Made by a program: the position numbers and the translations under genes
Notes under the pieces: model-generated
Seen by the model: only the letters and a program-made list of their open reading frames with translations
Told to the model about the DNA's origin: nothing
The model's database searches: none
Shown here: piece by piece, positions 10,490 through 19,265 of the stretch
How positions within the stretch are numbered: position 1 is the first letter of the stretch
How the letters are laid out: every line of letters starts with the position of its first letter
Source of the DNA: Bacteroidota bacterium
GTDB taxonomy: Bacteria; Bacteroidota; Ignavibacteria; Ignavibacteriales; Ignavibacteriaceae
Reading direction: 5' to 3'
Length of the DNA: 64,000 nt
NCBI GenBank assembly: GCA_021824565.1
Contig: JAKAKL010000083.1
Span: 1-64,000 of the forward strand

Positions 10490-11299
10490 TCAGGAGGGCG
10501 TAGCCCGACTGAGGTTATATACTAACTCCGGTGTCTTATATCCTAGACTCATATGTGGTCTTTTTTGATTATAATTTCTTATCGCTTCTTTTACTGCCAA
10601 CTCTACTTCGCTTCTTGTCTTAAATATTCCTCCCAACATAAATTCATTCTTCAATATCCCGTTTATCCTTTCGGCTACTGCATTCTCATACGGATTGCCT
10701 TTTTCACTCATACTTATTCGGATACCTTTTGTCTTCAACATCTCCGTATATTCATGGCTGCAATACTGTATCCCTCTGTCAGAATGATGTATTATTCCTT
10801 CCGTATTTTCTTTACCTCTGGTTGCCATCTGAAGGGCCCGGCTGCTGCCTTCTGTCTCTAAACTGTTACTCAACGTATAGCCTAATATCTTGCGGCTGTA
10901 TAAATCTGTTACCAAGCTTAAATAACTGTATCCTTCTTTGCTGTTTATATATGTTATGTCAGATACATATACTTGGTCCGGTCTGTTTATTTCTTCTCCC
11001 TTTATCAAATTACTATACTTTCTAAATGGATGCATCGAGTTTGTTGTACGGACATAACTCTTGCGCTTCTTTATCAATAATCCTCTGTCTGATAATAGCT
11101 TGAAGAATTTGTCTCGGCCTATCTTACTTCCTCCTTCCGCATTTAGTATATGAAGAAGCTTCCTACCTCCTAACATTGGCATTTGATGCCTTTGCTGTAT
11201 GACCCTCCGGATTATCTCTTCTTCTTTTTGACTTCTCTGCATTGCTTCTTTCTCTGACTTATAATAACTCTGCCGGCTTATCTTCATTACCTTGCACAT
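10490..11299 (-). CDS. IS3-family transposase OrfB (DDE integrase domain)
   Basis: 269 residues as read from ATG 11299, with an N-terminal HTH_21 region and an rve integrase core. The DDE residues are visible in VYVSDITYI, HHSDRGIQY and NAVAERINGILKNEF, the last containing the catalytic Glu. It is in the -1 frame relative to OrfA, whose stop at 11311-11313 lies 12 bases before this ATG, so the active enzyme is expected to be an OrfAB fusion made by -1 frameshifting on the A/G-rich run complementary to 11314-11326. The frame is intact, so the element could still be mobile. Confidence 0.9.
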   Translation of the reverse strand: MCKVMKISRQSYYKSEKEAMQRSQKEEEIIRRVIQQRHQMPMLGGRKLLHILNAEGGSKIGRDKFFKLLSDRGLLIKKRKSYVRTTNSMHPFRKYSNLIKGEEINRPDQVYVSDITYINSKEGYSYLSLVTDLYSRKILGYTLSNSLETEGSSRALQMATRGKENTEGIIHHSDRGIQYCSHEYTEMLKTKGIRISMSEKGNPYENAVAERINGILKNEFMLGGIFKTRSEVELAVKEAIRNYNQKRPHMSLGYKTPELVYNLSRATPS

Positions 11300-11310
11300 G
11301 CCGCTTATCG

Positions 11311-12135
<825 letters not shown>

Positions 12136-12148
12136 CTCAACCCCCTTC

Positions 12149-12171
12149 CCCTTCTCTTACCAAGAGAAGGG
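12149..12171. repeat. C-rich hairpin after cas2
   Basis: CCCTTCTCTT, an ACC loop and AAGAGAAGGG form a perfect 10-bp stem, 14 bases after the cas2 stop. No T-run follows, so it is more likely a dispersed palindromic element than a terminator. It is preceded by AACTCAACCCCC, which also occurs at 10417-10428 left of the IS. Confidence 0.65.
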
Positions 12172-12265
12172 AGAAAGAGGATTAGTTTTAATTTCTCCGG
12201 CAATATTTTTTCAATCCTATTTATGAACCTAAGTTCTTTGTTTTCAATGGCATATTAAAGGGTAT

Positions 12266-13212
12266 GTTGTTATTAATATTGTCAAAGAAAAATCTGAAAG
12301 CAAATCACAACAAATAGCATCAAGTGATATTGAAGCAAATGGTTGTTATTAATATTGTCAAAGAAAAATCTGAAAGCAAATCACAACATTCTTTAACTCA
12401 AATAGCAGTCAACTCATGTTGTTATTAATATTGTCAAAGAAAAATCTGAAAGCAAATCACAACATTCAGCTAGGACTAAAGCCTGACAATCCAGTTGTTA
12501 TTAATATTGTCAAAGAAAAATCTGAAAGCAAATCACAACTGCAGTAGTTGTTGTTACTGCAGATCGTGGGTTGTTATTAATATTGTCAAAGAAAAATCTG
12601 AAAGCAAATCACAACTGTTTGCTTGCAATGCAGCGTTCTCAGCGGGTTGTTATTAATATTGTCAAAGAAAAATCTGAAAGCAAATCACAACCGTTCAGAA
12701 AATGCACGGATATTGGTCATCGTTGTTATTAATATTGTCAAAGAAAAATCTGAAAGCAAATCACAACCGTTCAGAAAATGCACGGATATTGGTCATCGTT
12801 GTTATTAATATTGTCAAAGAAAAATCTGAAAGCAAATCACAACACATAGGAGATGAAGGTATGAGTGCGCCGAGTTGTTATTAATATTGTCAAAGAAAAA
12901 TCTGAAAGCAAATCACAACGGCAGCAGAATGGTTTCATTCAAATATGCTGTTGTTATTAATATTGTCAAAGAAAAATCTGAAAGCAAATCACAACCCATT
13001 TACTATTTTCAAATCAAAAAAATTAGTTGTTATTAATATTGTCAAAGAAAAATCTGAAAGCAAATCACAACCAGCGTCTTTAGTAAGAGACGAAGTCATG
13101 TGTTGTTATTAATATTGTCAAAGAAAAATCTGAAAGCAAATCACAACTGATCGACTCGGCGGATAGCGAAACAGCGGGTTGTTATTAATATTGTCAAAGA
13201 AAAATCTGAAAG
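12266..13212 (-). CRISPR. Type II-C-like CRISPR array: 12 full repeats plus one truncated, 12 spacers
   Basis: The repeat is 46 bp, starting GTTGTTATTAATATTG and ending GCAAATCACAAC on the plus strand, with complementary 5-bp ends. All twelve spacers are exactly 30 bp, giving a strict 76-bp period. Full repeats start at 12266, 12342, 12418, 12494, 12570, 12646, 12722, 12798, 12874, 12950, 13026 and 13102. The thirteenth (13178-13212) keeps only its first 35 bases. Spacers 6 (12692-12721) and 7 (12768-12797) are identical. The reverse strand begins GTTGTGATTTGCTTTC, the usual crRNA orientation of Bacteroidota II-C repeats, so crRNA is inferred to be made from the minus strand. The degenerate end faces the trehalase gene, so new spacers were probably added on the cas2 side. 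I saw no anti-repeat (tracrRNA) nearby. Confidence 0.97.
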
Positions 13213-13224
13213 AAGCAGAAAAGC

Positions 13225-14763
13225 TTAAGTTAAAGCCGATACAAATTCATAATCAAGGTTTTTTAGAAGGGCAAGCGCTACGCCGTTTGTCCAGCCGAAG
13301 CCGTCCTGCAGCGGATATTCCCCTCCGCCACCTGCAAGATTAATATTTTCAACGTTATATTTTTCAAACATTCTTCCTGTTTGCTTGAAAACTGATTCGT
13401 TCAATTGAAGCCAGCGCATTTTAATTCTATCGGCAAGTTGATATAATCCGTAATTTCTCAATCCTACAACAGCGATCCATTGTAAAGGAGGCCAGCCGTT
13501 AGGAGCATCCCACTGCTGCCCGGTATTGGTTAAAGTCGTCAGCAAGCCGCCGTCTTTAAGAAAGAGATTTTCGATTTTTTTTGCCGACCTCTCCGCTTGA
13601 TGTTTTTCAGCAAAACCGAAAAAGAGCGGAAAGATTCCGGCTAAAGAAAGTGTTTTAGATAACTTTTTGTTTTTATAATTGTAATCGAAGAAGAAACCTT
13701 CGGCTTCGTTCCAGAATAATGTACGGATAAAATTCAGACGGACTTCAAAGCGTTCTTTGAACAATTCTGTTTTAAATTTATTGCCGGCTGCTCTGTATAA
13801 ATCTGCAAGAAGTTTTTCATGATAAGCCAGCAAACAGTTAAGATCGATTGGAAGTATTTCCGCAGCAATTATAGAAGATAAATTTCTTTCATCATCGAAC
13901 CAGCGGCTTGAAAAGTCCCAGCCGGATTCTCCCGCGGCTCTTATGCTTAAATAAAAATCACGTTTGTATTTACCTTGCGCCGAAGAAAATATTTCAGTGT
14001 CTTCGTAAAAAGATTCTTCACGCGGGATTTTTTCAGTATCATAATTTCTATTAAGCGCGATTCCGTTTTCAATTTTAACCGCATGAAGATGCTCTTTATA
14101 TTTTTCCAGTTCGTCTTCATCGGCTTTCATCCAGAAGTTGTATTCTTTTTCAAGAAGAGGAATGAACGAAAGCCCGTCTTTAGCGCCGGAATTATTTCTT
14201 ATGAGCAGGCTTACCATAAGCGAAAAAAAAGGCGGCTGCGATCTCGATAGATAGTAAACGCGGTTGCCGTTAGGAATGAATCCAAAATTCTCAATAAGAT
14301 ATGAAAAGTTGTTTATCATCTTCTTTATAAGATCAAATCTTTTAGAAGCATAGAGACCAAGCATCGTAAAGTAGCTGTCCCAATAATAAATTTCTCTGAA
14401 CCTTCCGCCCGGGACAATATATTCGTCGACAAGCGGAATTAAAGAGGAGTAGTTTTGATTAGGCTGCGGCTTTCTTACAAGATAATTCCACAATAAAATT
14501 ATGTGCTCTTCCATAGTCCTTTTTTTAGGAAGATCTAATTTTATAACATCGTCTTCAGGAAGGAAAAAATTTTCAGCGACAAATTTTTTAAGATTAAAAC
14601 CCGTCTTTGATCTCTCAGCCAAATATTTTGACATGACGCCGGACGGATTTTCTTTTGGGATTGAGTCTACAAAAGTTTTTGAATCATTAAAGATTCTTTT
14701 TGATTGGACTTCGGTAAAAAGGTCGCCGGAAACCTGGATATAATTTTTCTTATCGAAAAACAT
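13225..14763 (-). CDS. treF: Cytoplasmic trehalase, GH37
   Basis: A 512-residue alpha,alpha-trehalase that hydrolyses trehalose to two glucose. Both family signatures are present: PGGRFREIYYWDSYF (signature 1) and QQWDAPNGWPP (signature 2). The general-acid Asp is Asp283 in ESGWDFSSRW, and the base Glu is probably in the C-terminal EKYNVE segment. There is no signal peptide, so the enzyme is cytoplasmic like E. coli TreF. Its ATG overlaps the stop of the upstream MFS permease by one base (TAATG), which implies translational coupling and that the permease delivers its substrate. The stop codon is only 12 bp from the truncated end of the CRISPR array. The symbol is assigned by location and signatures and is not experimentally based. 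Confidence 0.93.
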   Translation of the reverse strand: MFFDKKNYIQVSGDLFTEVQSKRIFNDSKTFVDSIPKENPSGVMSKYLAERSKTGFNLKKFVAENFFLPEDDVIKLDLPKKRTMEEHIILLWNYLVRKPQPNQNYSSLIPLVDEYIVPGGRFREIYYWDSYFTMLGLYASKRFDLIKKMINNFSYLIENFGFIPNGNRVYYLSRSQPPFFSLMVSLLIRNNSGAKDGLSFIPLLEKEYNFWMKADEDELEKYKEHLHAVKIENGIALNRNYDTEKIPREESFYEDTEIFSSAQGKYKRDFYLSIRAAGESGWDFSSRWFDDERNLSSIIAAEILPIDLNCLLAYHEKLLADLYRAAGNKFKTELFKERFEVRLNFIRTLFWNEAEGFFFDYNYKNKKLSKTLSLAGIFPLFFGFAEKHQAERSAKKIENLFLKDGGLLTTLTNTGQQWDAPNGWPPLQWIAVVGLRNYGLYQLADRIKMRWLQLNESVFKQTGRMFEKYNVENINLAGGGGEYPLQDGFGWTNGVALALLKNLDYEFVSALT

Positions 14764-16001
14764 TAAGCCTCCTTGAAGTGGAATCTGTTTCTAATTCTAT
14801 TGTAGATAAAAAGAATTATTAAAAGGAGCGTCATAGGAAGGAGCGAGAAATAAAAAGCGGTCTGTCCTTCAAAATGACCGAAGATGTATCCCGTAATTAA
14901 CGAGCCGGTGGTTCCGCCGAGCGCAGAAAATATAACGATCAATCCGCTCATCGCACTCTGCCTGTTTTTAGGCAGCACGCTTAAGATGGATGAATTTAGC
15001 GCCGGATAAATTGGACCCAAAAAAATTCCAACAAGCGGAAGCAGGTAAGCCGCAAGCGGAAGATCATACCAGCCTTTTACAGAGCCTACAACAATTCCAC
15101 GAGTAATTGGAATGACAAGGATGACCAAAAGCATTGCGCCCGCAAGTGAAAATGTCAGCACGGCGATCCAATTAAATTTTTTTATAAAATATCCTCCTGC
15201 TATTCTTCCGAAGGCAATCGCCGCTGCAAGAATACTGACTATCTGTACGCTGATTGACGAAGGAATTTGCAATACACTGCGGTTAAAAGTCGGAAGCCAT
15301 GTTTGAATACTCTGTTCGATTAGGACATAAAAGAATGCGCTTACAACAAAAATTAAAACAAGCGGCAGTCTGATCATAGCAATCATTTCATAAAATTCAT
15401 GGACCATATTAAAGTTCTCTGTCTTAGCGCCGCTTTCATCTAACTCGGTTGTCAGCAAAATGAGAAATGCAATTAGGCAAAGCGCTGCAAGCACCCAGTA
15501 TGTATCAAGCCATGTTAAGGAAGAGTTTGATGACGCCTGGATAAAAAATCCGAAAATCCAATAACCGGAAAGAACTCCGAGCATAAATATTCCTTCTAAT
15601 AAACTCATCAGGCTTGCGTGGTCGTTTGAATCTGCCGTAATTAATCCTACCGTTGAATAAACCGATACTTTGATAAGTGCAAAACTAAACCCTGTGCAGG
15701 CAAATAAAATTTTTGCCATCAAAAAGCTTCCCCAGAAACGCATGCCTATACATGCCGTACCGACTACTATCATTGCAGCAAGCATTGACTTTTTATATGA
15801 GAACTTCGGAATGTATGAAGCCAACAGAAAAGAGCTTGCCGCTATTGTTAAATCCTTAAACGCCTCTAAAATGCTCGCGGAAGATTTAGTAACATTGTAA
15901 TGTTCGATAACCTGTAGAATAACAATCCCAACGCTGTTAAGGAGAATCCCCATTACAAAAAAATTTATAAACAAAGCCAGCTTAATTTTTAGTTTAGCCA
16001 T
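14763..16001 (-). CDS. MFS sugar permease coupled to trehalase
   Basis: About 412 residues with roughly twelve hydrophobic segments in two halves, the major-facilitator layout. The first helix is LALFINFFVMGILLNSVGIV. The open frame reaches a TTG at 16022, but ATG 16001 (MAKLKIK) has GGAAA upstream and is the better start. Because the trehalase gene is coupled to it by a TAATG overlap, import of trehalose or a related disaccharide across the inner membrane is the natural inference; the sequence alone does not fix the substrate. A 17-bp palindrome sits about 230 bp upstream (16233-16249). Confidence 0.88.
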   Translation of the reverse strand: MAKLKIKLALFINFFVMGILLNSVGIVILQVIEHYNVTKSSASILEAFKDLTIAASSFLLASYIPKFSYKKSMLAAMIVVGTACIGMRFWGSFLMAKILFACTGFSFALIKVSVYSTVGLITADSNDHASLMSLLEGIFMLGVLSGYWIFGFFIQASSNSSLTWLDTYWVLAALCLIAFLILLTTELDESGAKTENFNMVHEFYEMIAMIRLPLVLIFVVSAFFYVLIEQSIQTWLPTFNRSVLQIPSSISVQIVSILAAAIAFGRIAGGYFIKKFNWIAVLTFSLAGAMLLVILVIPITRGIVVGSVKGWYDLPLAAYLLPLVGIFLGPIYPALNSSILSVLPKNRQSAMSGLIVIFSALGGTTGSLITGYIFGHFEGQTAFYFSLLPMTLLLIILFIYNRIRNRFHFKEA

Positions 16002-16232
16002 TTTCGTTTCCGGAATAATCAATTTTTCTAAATATTCTTGCTTATCAGTTGTTATTCAACTGCCGATTCATAAAATAATTTTTAAAATGTTCATGTTTGT
16101 ATTAAATAATTATTATGAATGAATCCAAATGGAGAATCCAAAAATTAAGCCAGCAAATTCTTTTGTAAAATTTGGTTTAGCAATAAAATTTTAAGCCGCT
16201 GACCACGGAAAATTATAAGCATTATAATTTGT

Positions 16233-16249
16233 GTTATCAATTTGATAAC
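16233..16249. promoter_or_regulatory. Palindrome in the permease-trehalase upstream region
   Basis: GTTATCAA, a single T and TTGATAAC form a perfect 8-bp inverted repeat, in the 300-bp gap between the end of the NtrC-like gene (16303) and the permease start (16001). It could be a binding site for the adjacent NtrC-type activator or another regulator. I did not find a convincing -24/-12 sigma-54 promoter with it. Confidence 0.4.
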
Positions 16250-16302
16250 CGGATTATAAAACCGGGCAGCAAAGACCGGAATAATTTTGTATCATAACTT
16301 TA

Positions 16303-17754
16303 TTATTTTAATCCGAGTTCTTTGCACAAGCGGTGATAGTTTGGAGGAGCCAGCCCCAGTTTCTTTGAAGCGTCGGCATCTGACCTGGAATTATCTCTAA
16401 CGAACGCTACATATCTTTCTTTAAACATTTTTTCCATGTCTTTTAACGGAAGCATTTGCCCGTTATTCATGAAGCTGAGCGAATCCTTATTATCATAGGC
16501 TCTGCGCGGCTTGTTGAACAGCGCGAAACGGACATCGTCGCCGGTAATACTATCGAGCCCTTCAAGCAGAAGACGCTGCACAACATTTTTCAACTCGCGG
16601 ACATTGCCGGGCCAGCTATAGCTTTCCAGCGCGGCAATAGCTTCTTTTGTAATTTCCGGCTTGCGTATTTCCAGTTCCTTTGCAAAAAAGTCTACAAAAT
16701 ATTTTACAAGATGGCTGACGTCATCTTTCCTTTCTTTTAACGGAGCAACATAAATAGGAATTACATTTAACCTGTAAAAAAGGTCCTCGCGGAATCTTTT
16801 TTCTCTTACTTCATCTTCAAGATTTTTATTTGTTGCCGCGATTACTCTTACTTTTACTTTAAGGCTGTTTACGCGACCTATTTTTTCAATCTCTCCGTCC
16901 TGAATTACACGCAGCAATTTCACCTGCGCATTTATCGGCAGGTCCGCAACCTCATCTAAGAAGATTGTGCCGTTATCGGCAATTTCAAAAAGTCCTTGCT
17001 TGCTTGCGCCCGCGCCGGTGAACGATCCTTTTTCAAACCCGAACAATTCGCTTTCGATTAATTCCTGCGGAAGGCTTCCGCAGTTTACACCAATAAAGTT
17101 TTCAAATTTCCTTTTGCTGTTGTAATGGATGTTGTATGCAACCAGTTCTTTTCCGGTTCCCGTATCGCCGTTAATTAATACATTAGCGTCAGACGGCGCA
17201 TATTTTTCTATTTGTTTGCGCAGCGCTTGAACCGATTCCGATTCGCCTATAATCTGCCTTGTCGCTAAAAGATCTTCAATGTTTTTGCTTAATTTTTTAT
17301 TTGATTTATAGCTTTGTCTTTCAAGCTTTCTTTTCTCATAGGCGTTCAAAATACTTATGATAAAGTCCGTCGGCTGATAAATAAAATCTTCAACATCGCC
17401 GGGGTATTTAGTGCAGAACCAAAAAGCGCCCGCATTTATAAGCCTGTTTGCGAATTCATAATCAGAAATATTAATCGTCATCTTTGTTATAACAATTATT
17501 TGAATCGATTTATCTATTTCTTTTATCTTGCTGATTAAAACCTCTCCTTTAATGCTTCCCGCAATTTGATAATCCATTATAACTACATCGCAGCAGGAAG
17601 CGTTGGCGGAAATAATTTCTATTGCTTTATTCCCGTTGGAGACTACTGCATTCACTACAATTTTATTGCTGAAATACTGCAAAGTATTTTGAATGCGTTT
17701 TACGTCGTAATCTTCATCTTCTATTATTAAAATATTTATTACGCTGTTGTTCAT
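16303..17754 (-). CDS. NtrC-family sigma-54-dependent response regulator
   Basis: 483 residues in three parts. The receiver domain (1-125) has the acidic pair in IEDEDYD, acceptor Asp61 in VVIMDYQ and the switch Lys in FCTKYP. The AAA+ sigma-54 activator domain (about 168-400) has Walker A GDTGTGKE (196-203), the sigma-54 contact loop GSFTGA (243-248; the Ser variant of GAFTGA) and Walker B GTIFLDE (262-268). The C-terminal Fis-type HTH (about 440-483) contains DASKKLGLAPPNYHRLCKEL. It is the third gene of a minus-strand operon with 11-12 bp gaps after the sugar-binding protein and the kinase, so it is very likely the output of that pair. Likely targets are the permease-trehalase genes downstream and the divergent TonB receptor; this is inference. 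Confidence 0.94.
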   Translation of the reverse strand: MNNSVINILIIEDEDYDVKRIQNTLQYFSNKIVVNAVVSNGNKAIEIISANASCCDVVIMDYQIAGSIKGEVLISKIKEIDKSIQIIVITKMTINISDYEFANRLINAGAFWFCTKYPGDVEDFIYQPTDFIISILNAYEKRKLERQSYKSNKKLSKNIEDLLATRQIIGESESVQALRKQIEKYAPSDANVLINGDTGTGKELVAYNIHYNSKRKFENFIGVNCGSLPQELIESELFGFEKGSFTGAGASKQGLFEIADNGTIFLDEVADLPINAQVKLLRVIQDGEIEKIGRVNSLKVKVRVIAATNKNLEDEVREKRFREDLFYRLNVIPIYVAPLKERKDDVSHLVKYFVDFFAKELEIRKPEITKEAIAALESYSWPGNVRELKNVVQRLLLEGLDSITGDDVRFALFNKPRRAYDNKDSLSFMNNGQMLPLKDMEKMFKERYVAFVRDNSRSDADASKKLGLAPPNYHRLCKELGLK

Positions 17755-17765
17755 ATAAAGTCCTT

Positions 17766-19253
17766 TCAGGAAGTTTTGATCCTTAAATCAAAGACGCAGC
17801 CTTCGCCGGGAAGATTTTTCGCTTCAATGTCCCAGCCGCATTTGTTCCTTGCTAATTCGTATGCGATATAGCAGCCGTAACCCCTGTTGCTTTCCGGGTT
17901 GGGGTCGGTAGTAGAATGTTCTGCAAATATTTTTTGTACTCCATTATCATTTTTCCCGAGAAGGTCTGATGGAATTCCTCCGCCGTTATCGGAAATAGAA
18001 AGCGTTATCATTTTATCCTCAGCATTATATGATGTGCAAATCGAGATCAATATCTTTTCTACCCCGGCATGATCAATACCGTTCTGGATCAGCGGCTCAA
18101 GTATTTCCCACACGACATATTCATTAATATTAATTTTAGGAAGATAAGAAGCGAGATTTAAGTTAAATTCAATGTTGTCAACTTTACTCGATATTCTGAA
18201 GAAAATATTTTTGACTAAAAAATTTATTACATCATTTATATCCGTAACGAACATTATACTGCGTATCGTATTGCTCGGCGGGTCATACCATTTCATATCA
18301 TAAATTACGCGCGATATAAAATTGGCATACTTAATAAGCCGCATATTAATTTCTTCCACGTTCCCGGATGCGCGGGCGCGTAAATCTTCTTTTATAAATC
18401 CCATAATTTTTTCCGCTTTATGGTGGGTATGATAAATTCTTTTTGTGAACAGCGATTCTTTCTCATGATTGATCTGCTCCTTCAGCAAGCGCTCATGCTC
18501 AAGCAAAAAAAGTCTGCGCGCTTTGTCTCTTTCACGAACAGTGTATGAAGAAATATAATACATCGAAAGAAGACCGAGAAAAATAAGCGAGGTATACGTA
18601 ATTGAAGCCTGCGTATAGCTTGAAGAAATTTCCCTGGTAAAGAATGAAAAGTCCGGTTTGTTTTTTGTATACAGCACTCCAAGATATTCTCCACGAGGCA
18701 CAAAAGGAACCATCGTTTCAAACGACTGATTTGCGCCGTTAAAAGAATGCGTCTGCTCGGAAGAAACAATAATATTTTTTTCTTTTGAATATAATTTAAT
18801 GGCTTGAGCATATTTAGATGATTGAGTAAAGTCAGCTATATTTTTTGAATACAAATAATCAAACAACTCCCTTCCGTTATCGATTGCAGCTATCTTATCT
18901 CCAACCGGAAGAAGCAGGCAGATTTCCTGAACGTTCTGCTGCAGAAGCTGCTGGCTAAAAATAATATTGAAAGCCTGGATAATCCTTTTCTTCTGAATGT
19001 CGGTTATGCTTGTTGTAATGTTAGTATTCTCAATGACAAGCTCAAAAGATGTTGCGGTAAGGTTAGCAAGCTTTTCCGCAGAATCCTTTTGGTACCATTG
19101 CTGCGCTTCGCTTAGGAATCCCGTTAAAGAAGATTTTTGTAATGCCGAAAGTATAATCTGAAAAACTAATAATCCTACAAGCAAAACAGTCAAGTGTCTA
19201 AATTCAAATTGGTAGCTTTTTAATTTCACCAAAACTTCGTCTAACTTTTTCAT
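17766..19253 (-). CDS. Membrane sensor histidine kinase of the sugar-sensing operon
   Basis: 495 residues. A first membrane helix (about 20-37), an extracytoplasmic sensor domain (about 38-215) and a second helix (about 217-238) lead into a cytoplasmic coiled coil and a HATPase_c domain. N-box Asn391 lies in EPLIQNGIDHA, G1 in SDNGGGIP (421-428), and a glycine-containing lid NRGYGCYIA at about 466-474. The phospho-acceptor is not a textbook H-box; the only candidate is the histidine cluster YHTHHKAEK (His275, 277, 278) at the expected distance, so the dimerisation domain is atypical. It lies between genes for a solute-binding protein and an NtrC-like regulator with 11-12 bp spacing, which suggests that it reads the loaded state of the binding protein in the periplasm. 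Confidence 0.85.
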   Translation of the reverse strand: MKKLDEVLVKLKSYQFEFRHLTVLLVGLLVFQIILSALQKSSLTGFLSEAQQWYQKDSAEKLANLTATSFELVIENTNITTSITDIQKKRIIQAFNIIFSQQLLQQNVQEICLLLPVGDKIAAIDNGRELFDYLYSKNIADFTQSSKYAQAIKLYSKEKNIIVSSEQTHSFNGANQSFETMVPFVPRGEYLGVLYTKNKPDFSFFTREISSSYTQASITYTSLIFLGLLSMYYISSYTVRERDKARRLFLLEHERLLKEQINHEKESLFTKRIYHTHHKAEKIMGFIKEDLRARASGNVEEINMRLIKYANFISRVIYDMKWYDPPSNTIRSIMFVTDINDVINFLVKNIFFRISSKVDNIEFNLNLASYLPKININEYVVWEILEPLIQNGIDHAGVEKILISICTSYNAEDKMITLSISDNGGGIPSDLLGKNDNGVQKIFAEHSTTDPNPESNRGYGCYIAYELARNKCGWDIEAKNLPGEGCVFDLRIKTS

Positions 19254-19265
19254 ATAGTCATCTCA

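Noticed and set aside
12623-12884. Two plus-strand frames within the CRISPR array
   Set aside because: They are made of repeat and duplicated spacer sequence; no start signal and the period explains the frame.
16002-16302. Sigma-54 promoter before the permease-trehalase genes
   Set aside because: I looked on the minus strand for GG-N10-GC with TTGC-like -12 box and found no well-spaced match.
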